A stretch of 64,000 bases of DNA. Origin: Flavobacterium sp. ACN2 (GTDB taxonomy: Bacteria > Bacteroidota > Bacteroidia > Flavobacteriales > Flavobacteriaceae). Below are positions 35,267 to 44,875 of the stretch, piece by piece (the stretch's first letter is position 1; every line of letters begins with the position of its first letter). A model generated the notes under the pieces. That model worked only from the letters and a program-made list of their open reading frames with translations. It searched no databases and was not told where the DNA came from. The stretch spans positions 248,001 through 312,000 of the forward strand of contig NZ_MRCM01000004.1 in NCBI RefSeq assembly GCF_002303885.1, given 5' to 3'. The position numbers were made by a program, and so were the translations under genes.

Positions 35267-37252
35267 ATGAGAATATTCATTTTTTTATATCTATTAGTTG
35301 TTCCAACTTTATTGTTTTCGCAAGAAAAAAAAACTGCTTCTAAAAATAATTTAGATATGAATACAGAATATTCAAGTGTCACTGATACCGTAAAAAAGAA
35401 AAAACAAAAGATTGCAACCATAGATCAGTATAAAATTGTCACTTTAGAACATGATACTATTTATGCAGATACGTCGCTAACTCTTAAAAGTGCTTATAGA
35501 CAAAATCATTTAAGAAAAGATCTTTTTGGTCTTATGGAGTTTTCTAATATTGGACAACCTTTAAATACGCTTCAATACAGTTTGACAAGTTTTTCTCCGT
35601 ATCCTGAAATTGGTTTTAGCGGAAAGCATTCTAACTATATGCAAGCAGATCAAATTAGATATTATTCTGTTGCAACGCCTTTTACAGAATTGTTTTTTAA
35701 TACTACAATAAAAAAAGGACAGAATGTAGATTCTTTTATCACATTAAATGTCTCTAAAAATCTTAATTTCTCGATTGCATATAAAGGTTTAAGATCTGAA
35801 GGAGATTATAATAATCAATTGGTTAGTGCCGGTAATTTAAGAATTACAACCAGTTATGCCACAACTAGCAAACGATATGCGATAAATGCACATTTTACAA
35901 ATCAGGATATTTTGAATGAGGAAAATGGCGGTATAACAAACGATGCTGATTTTGAAAGCGATAATGATGACTATAAAAACAGGCAAAGATTACAGGTTTA
36001 TTTAACCGATGCAGAATCGTTCTTAAAAGGAAGAAGATTGTTTTTTGATCATGCTTTTAGAGTGAATCCAACTGATGGAAGTAATAATTTATACCTTACA
36101 CATCAATTTAATTATGAGTATAAAGATTACGAATACAAGCAGCCAACTGTAATTTCTACAGTAACTGCAAATGATGGAACAACTAGTCGAGTGCAAAGAT
36201 TTGGTGAGTCGTATGCGGCAAGCAATATTAACGATCAAACTAAATATGAAAGACTTTATAATAAAGTTGGAGCAGCTTACGAAAATTCGCTGTTAGGTAA
36301 ATTTATATTTTTTGTTGACGATTATAGATCTAATTATAGGTATAACAGAATTATTGTTGATGCAGCTGGAAACGCTGTTCCAGACAATTTGTATTTACAG
36401 TTTAATAATTTTGGTGCTCAGTACGAATATCAGAAAAACAAATGGAATGGTCGATTTTTATATTCAAGATCAATTACCAATGAGTCGCTTTCCGATTTAG
36501 ATGCTAAATTACGTTATGATATGAGCGATGAAATTAAGTTTGATTTTAGATATCGCAACATCAATAAACTGCCAAATAACAATTATAACTTATACCAAAG
36601 TAGTTGGATTTCGTACAATTGGTCAAATGATTTTAAAAACGAAAAAATTAATTCGTTAAGTGCAGAAATTACAACTCCATGGCTAACGGGACAAGTTCAA
36701 TATACGGTATTAAAAGATCATTTGTATTTTACAGATGTAGCGACAGATGCACAAAAAGCGGCTAATATACAGATCGTTAATCCAATGCAGTACGGAAATG
36801 CGATTAATTATTTAGAGATAAAAGCAAGTAGAGAATTCAAATTTGGACCTTTTGCATTAGATAATACCCTTTTGTATCAAAAAGTAGATCAGTCAGATTT
36901 AGTTTTAAATGTACCTGATTTTGTAACTAGAAATACATTCTATTATTCGAATCATTTCTTTAAAAAAGCATTATTCATGCAAACAGGTCTTGTCTTTAAT
37001 TATCTTACGAAATATTATGGAGACGATTATAATCCTGTTATTGCAGAATTTTTTGTGCAACAAGACAAGAAAATCGGTGGTTTTGCAACATTCGATTTCT
37101 TTGTGAATGCCAGAATACGCCAGACACGTTTTTATTTAAAAGCGGAACATTTTAATGCTTTGTTTTCGCAAAGTAATTATTATTCAGCACCTCATAATCC
37201 GTATCGTGATTTTGTACTGCGTTTTGGTCTGGTTTGGAATTTCTTCCAATAA
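35267..37252 (+). CDS. Putative outer-membrane porin (large Bacteroidota family)
   Basis: 661 residues from the ATG at 35267, which yields a clean signal peptide (MRIFIFLYLLVVPTLLFSQ). The mature part has a Lys/Thr-rich start, then many alternating aromatic beta strands ending in YRDFVLRFGLVWNFFQ with a C-terminal phenylalanine-type end, as in outer-membrane barrels. Blocks such as LFGLMEFSNIGQPLNTLQY and ADQIRYYSVATPFTELFF match the family named putative porin in flavobacteria. Substrate unknown. A longer frame from 35129 would translate the terminator and promoter region. Confidence 0.8.
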   Translation: MRIFIFLYLLVVPTLLFSQEKKTASKNNLDMNTEYSSVTDTVKKKKQKIATIDQYKIVTLEHDTIYADTSLTLKSAYRQNHLRKDLFGLMEFSNIGQPLNTLQYSLTSFSPYPEIGFSGKHSNYMQADQIRYYSVATPFTELFFNTTIKKGQNVDSFITLNVSKNLNFSIAYKGLRSEGDYNNQLVSAGNLRITTSYATTSKRYAINAHFTNQDILNEENGGITNDADFESDNDDYKNRQRLQVYLTDAESFLKGRRLFFDHAFRVNPTDGSNNLYLTHQFNYEYKDYEYKQPTVISTVTANDGTTSRVQRFGESYAASNINDQTKYERLYNKVGAAYENSLLGKFIFFVDDYRSNYRYNRIIVDAAGNAVPDNLYLQFNNFGAQYEYQKNKWNGRFLYSRSITNESLSDLDAKLRYDMSDEIKFDFRYRNINKLPNNNYNLYQSSWISYNWSNDFKNEKINSLSAEITTPWLTGQVQYTVLKDHLYFTDVATDAQKAANIQIVNPMQYGNAINYLEIKASREFKFGPFALDNTLLYQKVDQSDLVLNVPDFVTRNTFYYSNHFFKKALFMQTGLVFNYLTKYYGDDYNPVIAEFFVQQDKKIGGFATFDFFVNARIRQTRFYLKAEHFNALFSQSNYYSAPHNPYRDFVLRFGLVWNFFQ

Positions 37253-37298
37253 AAACTGGCTTTTTTTATTTCGAACCACTAAATAAACTTAAATAAAA

Positions 37299-38660
37299 AT
37301 GGACTTTTCAAATAATATTTTAGAAACAATTGGTAATACGCCATTGGTAAAACTCAACAAAATTGTTGCTGAAATTGATGCGTTAGTATTGGCAAAAGTC
37401 GAAACCTTTAATCCGGGTAATTCTGTAAAAGACAGAATGGCTGTAAAAATGATTGAAGATGCAGAGGCAGATGGCCGACTTAAACCTGGAGGAACTATTA
37501 TTGAAGGAACTTCTGGAAATACAGGAATGGGACTTGCACTTGTGGCAATTGTAAAAGGCTACAAATTAATTTGTGTGATCTCAGACAAGCAGTCTAAAGA
37601 AAAAATGGATATTTTACGTGCTGTTGGAGCAAAAGTTGTTGTTTGCCCTACAGATGTTGAGCCTACAGATCCACGTTCCTATTATTCGGTTTCAAAGCGT
37701 TTGGCAGAAGAAACACCAAATTCTTGGTATGTCAATCAGTACGATAACATGTCAAATTCGTTGGCGCATTATGAGCAAACTGGACCTGAAATTTGGAAAC
37801 AGACGGAAGGAAAAATTACACATTTTGTTGTAGGAGTTGGAACAGGAGGAACTATTTCTGGAGTTGGAAAATATTTGAAGGAACAAAATCCAAATATTAA
37901 AATCTGGGGAATTGATACCTATGGTTCTGTGTTCAAGAAATACCACGAAACAGGAATTTTCGACGAGAACGAAATCTACTCGTATATAACAGAAGGTATT
38001 GGAGAAGACATTTTGCCTAAGAATGTTGACTTTTCTCTAATTGATGGTTTTACAAAAGTAACCGATAAAGATGCTGCAGTTTATACTAGAAAGATTGCGC
38101 TTGAAGAGGGTATTTTTGTTGGAAATTCTGCAGGAGCTTGTATAAAAGGTCTGTTGCAGTTAAAAGAACATTTTAAACCAGAAGATGTTGTAGTGGTATT
38201 ATTTCACGATTCTGGAAGCCGTTATGTTGGAAAGATGTTTAATGATGACTGGATGCGCGAGCGCGGATTCTTAGAAGAAAACGTAACTAAGGCAGAAGAC
38301 GTTATTAAAGATCATATTGATAAAGAATTAATCGTTGTTCGTACTGAAGAATTAGTGTCGCATGCAATCGAGCGTATGCGTAAATATAAAATTTCACAAA
38401 TTCCGGTTGTTGATATCAATGGATTTGTCGGTTCTGTTGACGAAACAGACTTATTTAGAAGCTATGTTGCAGATAAAAATGTTGCCGAAAAACCAATTAA
38501 AGAAGTAATGGGCAAACCTTTCCCAATTGTGAAACTAGGAACACCGATTGAAGAGGTTTCAAAGCTTTTTAGCAAAGAAAATGATGCTGTTTTGGTAGAC
38601 TTAGGAAACGGACACCATCACATTATAACTAAATATGATATTATTGGCGCAATAAAATAA
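37299..38660 (+). CDS. Cystathionine beta-synthase-like PLP enzyme with CBS pair
   Basis: 453 residues. Fold-type II PLP core (1-330) with the Schiff-base Lys in NPGNSVKDRMA, the loop EGTSGNTGMGLALVA and GVGTGGTISGVG. The C-terminal 120 residues hold two CBS motifs (VVRTEELVSHAIERMRKYKISQIPVVD and FPIVKLGTPIEEVSKLFSKENDAVLVD), which usually sense adenosyl ligands. No N-terminal heme domain. It condenses serine or a serine ester with homocysteine or sulfide; cystathionine synthesis is the likeliest reaction but cysteine synthase activity is possible. Confidence 0.9.
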   Translation: MDFSNNILETIGNTPLVKLNKIVAEIDALVLAKVETFNPGNSVKDRMAVKMIEDAEADGRLKPGGTIIEGTSGNTGMGLALVAIVKGYKLICVISDKQSKEKMDILRAVGAKVVVCPTDVEPTDPRSYYSVSKRLAEETPNSWYVNQYDNMSNSLAHYEQTGPEIWKQTEGKITHFVVGVGTGGTISGVGKYLKEQNPNIKIWGIDTYGSVFKKYHETGIFDENEIYSYITEGIGEDILPKNVDFSLIDGFTKVTDKDAAVYTRKIALEEGIFVGNSAGACIKGLLQLKEHFKPEDVVVVLFHDSGSRYVGKMFNDDWMRERGFLEENVTKAEDVIKDHIDKELIVVRTEELVSHAIERMRKYKISQIPVVDINGFVGSVDETDLFRSYVADKNVAEKPIKEVMGKPFPIVKLGTPIEEVSKLFSKENDAVLVDLGNGHHHIITKYDIIGAIK

Positions 38661-38679
38661 GTCTCTTATAAATATAAAT

Positions 38680-38728
38680 AATCCATAAATCTTGTTGTTA
38701 AACAATTAGATTTATGGATTTGTCTTTT
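38680..38728 (+). terminator. Probable terminator after the cystathionine beta-synthase gene
   Basis: A 13-bp outer stem AATCCATAAATCT / AGATTTATGGATT with an inner TTGTT-gtta-AACAA stem, followed by TGTCTTTT; the T tract is weak. Confidence 0.6.
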
Positions 38729-38739
38729 AAAATTAGAAA

Positions 38740-39222
38740 ATGAATTTTACAGCTATAGATTTTGAAACTGCGACGGGATATCATCCGTGCTCTGTAGGTA
38801 TTGTGACCGTCGAAAACGGAATTATTGTGGACGAATATGTGACTTTAATTAAACCACCAAATAACGAATATAATCCTTTTACGATTCGTGTTCATGGAAT
38901 TTATCCTAAAGATACGATGAATGCAAAATCGTTCTTTCAAATCTATCCAGAGATTGAAAAGAGGCTAAAAAATAAAGTTGTAGTAGCACATAACGAAAGT
39001 TTTGATCGAAATGTCTTAATGAAAACAATGCTTCTGCATCGCTTAAATTATGACGATTTAAACATTGCCACAAAGTGGGAATGCACAGTTAAAATATATA
39101 AAGCAAAAGGCATAAAGCCAACAAAATTAAGTGATTGCTGTCGAGAAATGAATATCCAGTTGAATCACCATGAAGCTTTGTCAGATGCTAGAGCTTGTGC
39201 TAAATTGTATATGCTTCGTTAA
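38740..39222 (+). CDS. DEDDh-type 3'-5' exonuclease
   Basis: 160 residues, DnaQ-like. Metal ligands: Asp and Glu in AIDFETATG (residues 7 and 9), Asp in AHNESFDRNVL, and the His/Asp pair in NHHEALSDARACAKL. It is a free-standing exonuclease domain without a polymerase or GIY-YIG partner; targets unknown (DNA or RNA). Confidence 0.88.
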   Translation: MNFTAIDFETATGYHPCSVGIVTVENGIIVDEYVTLIKPPNNEYNPFTIRVHGIYPKDTMNAKSFFQIYPEIEKRLKNKVVVAHNESFDRNVLMKTMLLHRLNYDDLNIATKWECTVKIYKAKGIKPTKLSDCCREMNIQLNHHEALSDARACAKLYMLR

Positions 39223-39297
39223 AAATTTTTATTTTGTAAGAATAATATTAAAAATTAATTACTTTTAGATTTTGTAATTCTACTTTAAAATCTAAAA

Positions 39298-40569
39298 ATG
39301 AAAGAAGACTTTCTTCATTATATCTGGAAATTCAAGAAGTTTGATTCTCTGAATTTAAAATCGGTTCAAGGCGAATTGATAACAATTCTTAAAACTGGCG
39401 ATTATCTAGAGCTTGCTGGGCCAGATTTTTTTAATGCTCACATAGAAATCGGAAGTCAAAAATGGGCAGGCAATGTAGAGATTCATTTGAAATCTTCAGA
39501 TTGGTATTTGCATAATCACGAGAAAGATCCGGCTTATAAAAATGTTATTCTTCATGTTGTTTGGGAAAATGACACCGCTATTTTTAGAGAAAACAATACC
39601 GAAATTCCTGTTTTGGTTCTTAAAGATTATGTTTCAAAAGAAATAATCGAAAATTATAAGGCATTGGTTTCTCCAAAGACTTGGATTTTCTGCGAAAGGC
39701 AATTAAAAGACATAGACAGATTTGTTTTTAAAAACTGGCAGGAAAGATTGTTTTTTGAGCGATTAGAGCGTAAATCTAAATTTATTGCTCAGTTATTGGA
39801 AGAAACCAATCAAGATTGGGAAGCGGTCTTATTTTGCCTTCTAGCGAAGAATTTCGGGCTAAATACGAACGGAAATTCGTTTCTGCAAATCTCGATGGCA
39901 ATTCCGTTTTCAGTAATCAGAAAAGAAAGTTTTGAAATTGAAAATTTAGAAGCGCTCCTTTTTGGCACTGCTGGTTTATTGGAGGTCGAGAAAGAAGATG
40001 TGTATTATAAAGATTTAAAGTTTCGCTATTTTTATTTATTGCATAAGTATCAAATAGAAAAGACATATACAGAGCCTCTCCAGTTTTTTAAACTTCGTCC
40101 AGATAATTTTCCAACAATCAGACTTTCTCAATTGGCGGCTTTATACCATAAACATCAAAATTTGTTTTCTAAGATTATCGATTTAAAATCAGTAGATGCT
40201 GTATATCGTTTACTAAGCGTGTCTGCAAGCTCGTATTGGCAAAATCATTACCAATTTGACAAAGATAGTCCGAAGAAGCCTAAAACGCTTTCTAAATCAT
40301 TTATAGATCTCCTGATTATAAATACCATTATTCCGCTTCAATTTACTTATTCGAATATTATAGGTGAATCAATTTCTGAAGATTTAATTGATTTTATGAA
40401 TGAAGTTACTTCAGAGAAAAACGTCATTATGGACAAGTTTAATTCTTTTGGTATCCAATCAAAAACTGCATTTGAAAGTCAGACGCTATTAGAACTTAAA
40501 AATGAATATTGCGAGCGCAAGGCTTGTTTAAAATGTGCTATCGGATTAGAGTTGCTTAAAAATAATTAG
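39298..40569 (+). CDS. DUF2851 family protein
   Basis: 423 residues, no signal peptide, no membrane helix. Recognised by MKEDFLHYIWKFKKFD and LAGPDFFNAHIEIGSQKWAGNVEIHLKSSDW at the N-terminus, HNHEKDPAYKNVILHVVWEND, and a late CxxC-type end (CERKACLKCAIG). The DUF2851 family is widespread in Bacteroidota and its function is unknown; the Glu/Lys-containing IHLKSSDWYLHNH region resembles a nuclease-like strand set, which is speculative. Confidence 0.85.
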   Translation: MKEDFLHYIWKFKKFDSLNLKSVQGELITILKTGDYLELAGPDFFNAHIEIGSQKWAGNVEIHLKSSDWYLHNHEKDPAYKNVILHVVWENDTAIFRENNTEIPVLVLKDYVSKEIIENYKALVSPKTWIFCERQLKDIDRFVFKNWQERLFFERLERKSKFIAQLLEETNQDWEAVLFCLLAKNFGLNTNGNSFLQISMAIPFSVIRKESFEIENLEALLFGTAGLLEVEKEDVYYKDLKFRYFYLLHKYQIEKTYTEPLQFFKLRPDNFPTIRLSQLAALYHKHQNLFSKIIDLKSVDAVYRLLSVSASSYWQNHYQFDKDSPKKPKTLSKSFIDLLIINTIIPLQFTYSNIIGESISEDLIDFMNEVTSEKNVIMDKFNSFGIQSKTAFESQTLLELKNEYCERKACLKCAIGLELLKNN

Positions 40570-40641
40570 ATAATTTGTACTTTTGTAATCCTGAGCAGTC
40601 AACAATCTAAAAATCTAAAGTATTAAATCTAAAATATAGAA

Positions 40642-40869
40642 ATGTCAGCAATTTTAAAACTTAAATTCTTTTTTGAAAAATATGGTTTCCATGTTTCTTC
40701 AAGACTAGCCGATAAACTCGGAATGCGCGTAACAAGTGTGCGATTGTTTTTTATCTACATTTCTTTTGTTACAGCGGGTTTAGGGTTTGGAGTCTATTTG
40801 ACTCTCGCTTTCTGGATTAGGTTGAAAGATTTAATTCGATCAAAAAGAACATCGGTATTTGATTTATAA
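40642..40869 (+). CDS. PspC-domain small membrane protein
   Basis: 75 residues. A short amphipathic N-terminus with GMRVTSVRLFFIYISFVTAGLGFGVYLTLAFWIRLKD, the single-helix core of PspC domains (R-x-x-F-I ... G-x-G-x-x-x-Y). Family members act at the inner membrane in envelope stress, but this short form has no partner gene here. Confidence 0.8.
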   Translation: MSAILKLKFFFEKYGFHVSSRLADKLGMRVTSVRLFFIYISFVTAGLGFGVYLTLAFWIRLKDLIRSKRTSVFDL

Positions 40870-40870
40870 A

Positions 40871-40903
40871 AAAAAGCTCCAAATCTAGATTTGGAGCTTT
40901 TTT
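40871..40903. terminator. Bidirectional terminator
   Basis: AAAAAGCTCCAAATC-ta-GATTTGGAGCTTTTT, a 15-bp near-perfect palindrome between converging genes. Confidence 0.9.
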
Positions 40904-40918
40904 ATGAAGTTGTATTTA

Positions 40919-42385
40919 TTATTCTTCAGTAGGATTGTTAAGTTTAGATCTTTTCTTGCTATATCCAAAGTATACAATTATACCAATAATAAGCCATCCA
41001 AAAGATAATAACTGTGCATCTTTACTTAAATTAAAAATTAAATAAGAATTGATTGCAATTCCTAATACCGCAATAATTGGTAAAGCAGGTACTTTAAATG
41101 TTCTAGTTAATCCTGGCTGTTTTACTCTTAAAATCCAAACAGCAATACAAACCATTGTAAAGGCAAACAAAGTACCAAAACTAGTCATGTCAGCCAATTT
41201 GTTGATCGGTGTAAAAGCAGCAACAGTTGCGATAATAATTCCAAGAATCATTAAGTTTGTTTTTGGAGTTCCAGAAATTGGGTTTACTTTAGAGAACACA
41301 GATGGAATTAAACCATCTTTAGACATTCCAAGGAAAATTCTAGATTGTCCCATGATCATTACCATTAATACTGAAACCAAACCAATAGTTGCAGCAACAG
41401 TAATAATAGAACCAGCCCAGCCTTGTCCTGCAATATCAAATGCATAAGCAACAGGAGCTTTGATAGCTTCAGGATATTTTCCTAGTGGATTAAAGTCTTG
41501 GTAATTCATCATTCCTGTTAGTACTAAAGAAACAAGGATATATAAAGTAGTACAAATTAATAAAGAAGCAATAATTGCAAAAGGAACATCTTTTTTAGGA
41601 TTAATAGCTTCTCCAGCTTGTGTAGAAACAGCATCGAAACCAACATAAGCAAAGAAAATAGCTGCAGCTCCAGAGATAATACCTCCAATTCCGTAAGCAT
41701 TGTGCGTAGTTTCTTTTTCAATAATCTGAGTTGCTTCAGGAATAAACGGGCTCCAGTTTGCTGTATTAATAAAGAAAAGACCAGCAATAATTACAAAGAT
41801 TACAGCAGATACTTTAAGAATAACAATTGCGTTGTTTGCTTTAGCAGCGCTTTTTGTTCCTTTAATAAGCAATGAAATAACTAAAAGAACGATTAAGAAA
41901 GCTGGAAGATTCATAGAAAAACCTTCTCCTGTGTAGCTTGCAGGATCTGTAGTTAACCAATCAGGAAGGTGAATGTGAAATATTTTGAGCAATTTATTAA
42001 AGTATCCGGACCAGGAAACCGCTACAGTCATCGATCCCATTGCATACTCGAGAATTAGTCCCCATCCAATTATCCAAGCAAAAACTTCTCCAATAGTACC
42101 ATAGGCATATGCGTAAGCAGATCCCTCAACAGGTAAAATGGAAGCAAATTCAGAATAGCAAAGTGCTGCAAAAACACAAGCAATACCTGCGATTATAAAC
42201 GAAATAGCTAATGCTGGTCCTGCATGATAATAAGCCCCAGTACCTGTAAGTACAAAAATTCCCCCACCGATAATGGCACCAACGCCAATGGCGGTAAGGC
42301 TCCATTTTCCTAGGACTCTCTTTAAATCACTTTTTTTCATATCGGCCTCAAAGGCAGATATAGGTTTAACTCTCCAAATTGACAT
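40919..42385 (-). CDS. APC-family amino acid permease
   Basis: 488 residues with about 12 membrane helices. The first helix has the APC motif GVGAIIGGGIFVLTG, followed by AGPALAISFIIAGIACVFAALCYSEFASILPVEGSAYAYAYGTIGE and, near the middle, FFAYVGFDAVSTQAGEAINPKKDVPFAI. This fits the cationic amino acid transporter-like group of the superfamily. The substrate is not determined. Transcribed alone. Confidence 0.88.
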   Translation of the reverse strand: MSIWRVKPISAFEADMKKSDLKRVLGKWSLTAIGVGAIIGGGIFVLTGTGAYYHAGPALAISFIIAGIACVFAALCYSEFASILPVEGSAYAYAYGTIGEVFAWIIGWGLILEYAMGSMTVAVSWSGYFNKLLKIFHIHLPDWLTTDPASYTGEGFSMNLPAFLIVLLVISLLIKGTKSAAKANNAIVILKVSAVIFVIIAGLFFINTANWSPFIPEATQIIEKETTHNAYGIGGIISGAAAIFFAYVGFDAVSTQAGEAINPKKDVPFAIIASLLICTTLYILVSLVLTGMMNYQDFNPLGKYPEAIKAPVAYAFDIAGQGWAGSIITVAATIGLVSVLMVMIMGQSRIFLGMSKDGLIPSVFSKVNPISGTPKTNLMILGIIIATVAAFTPINKLADMTSFGTLFAFTMVCIAVWILRVKQPGLTRTFKVPALPIIAVLGIAINSYLIFNLSKDAQLLSFGWLIIGIIVYFGYSKKRSKLNNPTEE

Positions 42386-42417
42386 ATTATTTTATTGGTT
42401 TATTTGTTATTAAGTGC

Positions 42418-42425
42418 CAAATGTA
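42418..42425 (-). promoter_or_regulatory. Predicted -7 element of the permease gene
   Basis: TACATTTG on the minus strand, 32 bases before the ATG. A TTG about 23 nt upstream may be the -33 element. Confidence 0.5.
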
Positions 42426-42648
42426 TTGTTTTTTGGAAAAAATAAAAACAATTATCATGTTTTAAGTTATAAAATCTTTGTTTTTTTTACGGTACTCGTA
42501 AGAAAGATTCTGTAAGTATTGATATTCATTAAATTAATTGGACTTTTATAAGAGATTCGATAATTTTTTAAAAGTTACTTTTCTTACTAATTTTCTTGAT
42601 AAATTTGAAGGATTTTTCTTAAGTTGTTCTTCAAAAGTAATTTTAATC

Positions 42649-43536
42649 ATGAATTTTAAGTCTTTAAACCAGTATTTTCATTTTACAAAACAGCAACGGA
42701 TAGGTGTTTTTATGCTTTTTCTTATTATGATAGGACTGCAATTATTTTATTTTTTATCTGATTTCAATATTTCAGAGGCGAAAAACTCTGAAAAAGAGGA
42801 GTGGCTTGCGCTTCAGTCAGAAATTGATCAACAGAAATTAACTGAAAAAGATGTAAAACCAACTGTCTATCTTTTTAATCCTAATTTTATTTCAGATTAT
42901 AAAGGATACAAACTCGGAATGTCTGTCGAAGAGATTGATCGTTTAATGGCATTTCGCAAAGAGAATAAATATGTAAACTCGGCAGAAGAGTTTCAGGCGG
43001 TCACTGGAGTCTCGGATTCTCTATTAAAGGAAATTTCTCCTTTGTTTAAATTTCCAGATTGGAAACAGAATAAAAAGAATTATAGTGTCGAGAAAAAAGA
43101 ATTCATTGTAAAAAGCTTTCCGAAAAAAGAAAAGTTAGAAATAATAAATATTAATGAGGCAACGCAAGAAGATTTGATGAAAATCTACGGAATAGGAGAA
43201 GGGTTGTCCTCTAGAATCTTGAGGCAGAAAGAAATCGTTGGATCATTTGTATCAATGGAGCAGATGAAAGAGATTTGGGGGCTTTCGCCTGAAGTTATAA
43301 ATGAACTAAATGCTCATTTTAAAGTTGTAATTCCCTCAAGCTTGAAGAAAATAAATGTAAATGACGCTTCATTAAAAGAATTGGCTCAATTTTCATACTT
43401 CAAATATGGACTAGCAAAACAAATTGTAACTTATAGAAGTATGAATGGAAATTTTAATAATATTGAGGATTTGGCAAAAATTAAAGATTTTCCTGTTGAA
43501 AAAGCAAAAATAATTAGTTTATATTTGGAGTTCTAA
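42649..43536 (+). CDS. Helix-hairpin-helix protein, ComEA-like, membrane anchored
   Basis: 295 residues. An N-terminal membrane helix (about 18-38, GVFMLFLIMIGLQLFYFLSD) is followed by three successive helix-hairpin-helix units: YKLGMSVEEIDRLMAFRKENKYVNSAEEF, ININEATQEDLMKIYGIGEGLSSRILRQKE and INVNDASLKELAQFSYFKYGLAKQIVTYRS. Such units bind DNA or act in periplasmic protein contacts; ComEA-like domains take part in DNA uptake, but this domain count and the absence of com genes nearby leave the role open. The ATG at 42649 is preferred to a TTG-started frame from 42538. Confidence 0.8.
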   Translation: MNFKSLNQYFHFTKQQRIGVFMLFLIMIGLQLFYFLSDFNISEAKNSEKEEWLALQSEIDQQKLTEKDVKPTVYLFNPNFISDYKGYKLGMSVEEIDRLMAFRKENKYVNSAEEFQAVTGVSDSLLKEISPLFKFPDWKQNKKNYSVEKKEFIVKSFPKKEKLEIININEATQEDLMKIYGIGEGLSSRILRQKEIVGSFVSMEQMKEIWGLSPEVINELNAHFKVVIPSSLKKINVNDASLKELAQFSYFKYGLAKQIVTYRSMNGNFNNIEDLAKIKDFPVEKAKIISLYLEF

Positions 43537-43549
43537 AAGAAACTAACTC

Positions 43550-44692
43550 ATGAACTTTGATTACAACGAAACACAACTAATGATCGCACAGTCTATAAAA
43601 GACTTTGCAGAAAAAAATATTAGACCTTATATAATGGAATGGGATGAAGCGCAAATTTTTCCAATTCCGTTGTTTAAGCAACTTGGCGAAATGGGCTTCA
43701 TGGGCGTTTTGGTTCCAGAAGAATATGGAGGTTCTGGTTTAGGTTATCACGAGTATATTACCGTAATAGAAGAGATTTCAAAAATAGATCCTTCAATCGG
43801 ATTATCTGTCGCGGCACACAATTCTTTATGCACTAATCATATTTTGACTTTTGGAAACGAAGAACAAAAGAAAAAATGGCTTCCAAAATTGGCTACGGCC
43901 GAATTTATAGGCGCCTGGGGGCTAACAGAGCATAACACAGGCTCTGATGCTGGAGGAATGAATACGACGGCTGTTAAAGATGGAAATCATTGGATCGTAA
44001 ACGGTGCAAAAAACTTTATTACACATGCTATTTCAGGAGATGTTGCAGTAGTGGTAGTGCGAACTGGTGAAAAAGGAGATTCTAAAGGAATGACAGCTTT
44101 TGTTTTTGAAAAAGGAATGAAAGGTTTTTCATCAGGTAAAAAAGAAAATAAATTAGGAATGAGAGCCAGTGAGACCGCTGAGCTGGTTTTTGATAATTGT
44201 CGTGTTCCAGATGAAAATAGATTAGGAGAAGTTGGAGAAGGCTTTGTTCAGGCAATGAAAATTCTGGATGGCGGGAGAATCTCTATCGGAGCTTTGTCTC
44301 TAGGAATTGCAAAAGGAGCTTACGAAGCTGCATTGAAATATTCGAAAGAAAGACATCAGTTTGGGCAACCAATCAGTAGTTTTCAGGGAATCTCTTTTAA
44401 ATTGGCGGATATGGCAACAGAAATTGAAGCTTCAGAATTACTATTGCATAAAGCGGCTTTCTTGAAACAAAAGCATAAACCAGTAACAACATCAGGAGCT
44501 ATGGCAAAGATGTATGCTTCAGAAGCGTGTGTTAAAATCGCAAATGATGCAGTTCAAATTCATGGCGGTTACGGTTACACTAAAGATTTTCCGGTAGAAA
44601 AATTCTACAGAGACTCCAAATTGTGTACTATAGGAGAGGGAACAACTGAGATTCAAAAGGTTGTTATTTCTAGGAATTTGTTGAAAGAATAA
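43550..44692 (+). CDS. Acyl-CoA dehydrogenase
   Basis: 380 residues, FAD-dependent, oxidising an acyl-CoA to the trans-2-enoyl-CoA in beta-oxidation or branched-chain breakdown. It has [17 protein letters not shown] (FAD/substrate), [21 protein letters not shown], the [36 protein letters not shown] helix and the C-terminal [26 protein letters not shown] with the probable catalytic Glu. The short/branched-chain type is likely; the electron acceptor would be ETF. It starts 13 bases after the HhH gene. The heptanucleotide repeat begins in its last codons. Confidence 0.93.
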   Translation: MNFDYNETQLMIAQSIKDFAEKNIRPYIMEWDEAQIFPIPLFKQLGEMGFMGVLVPEEYGGSGLGYHEYITVIEEISKIDPSIGLSVAAHNSLCTNHILTFGNEEQKKKWLPKLATAEFIGAWGLTEHNTGSDAGGMNTTAVKDGNHWIVNGAKNFITHAISGDVAVVVVRTGEKGDSKGMTAFVFEKGMKGFSSGKKENKLGMRASETAELVFDNCRVPDENRLGEVGEGFVQAMKILDGGRISIGALSLGIAKGAYEAALKYSKERHQFGQPISSFQGISFKLADMATEIEASELLLHKAAFLKQKHKPVTTSGAMAKMYASEACVKIANDAVQIHGGYGYTKDFPVEKFYRDSKLCTIGEGTTEIQKVVISRNLLKE

Positions 44693-44753
44693 AGAATAAA
44701 GAATAAAGAATAAAGAATAAAGAATAAAGAATAAAGAATAAAGAATAAAGAAT
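44684..44753 (+). repeat. Heptanucleotide tandem repeat (AAAGAAT)10
   Basis: Ten perfect copies of AAAGAAT in a row. The first copy overlaps the last two codons and the stop (TAA at 44690-44692) of the acyl-CoA dehydrogenase gene; the rest fills the gap before rpsU. Slippage here would not change the protein but would move the repeat length in the 3' region and the distance to the rpsU promoter. Confidence 0.97.
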
Positions 44754-44838
44754 TATATCTATATATCTCTTCTCTATACTCTTTTCTCTTTTTTAAAAAT
44801 AATTCACAATTTATAATTCATAATTCATAATTAATATA

Positions 44839-44846
44839 TACATTTG
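44839..44846 (+). promoter_or_regulatory. Predicted -7 element of rpsU
   Basis: TACATTTG, exact consensus; transcription would begin close to 44852, leaving a leader of about 24 nt that consists almost entirely of the ribosome binding site. Confidence 0.65.
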
Positions 44847-44859
44847 CAGCCTTAACGAG

Positions 44860-44866
44860 AGGAGGT
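44860..44866 (+). promoter_or_regulatory. Strong Shine-Dalgarno of rpsU
   Basis: AGGAGGT stands nine bases before the ATG at 44876. It is by far the strongest such signal in the window, where other genes have only A-rich leaders. In F. johnsoniae the anti-Shine-Dalgarno of 16S RNA is covered in ribosomes that carry bS21, so a strong site before the bS21 gene fits autoregulation. Confidence 0.9.
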
Positions 44867-44875
44867 GTCTATATT

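Noticed and set aside
44684..44753. Repeat array considered as CRISPR
   Set aside because: The unit is only seven bases, in direct head-to-tail order, with no spacers and no cas genes.
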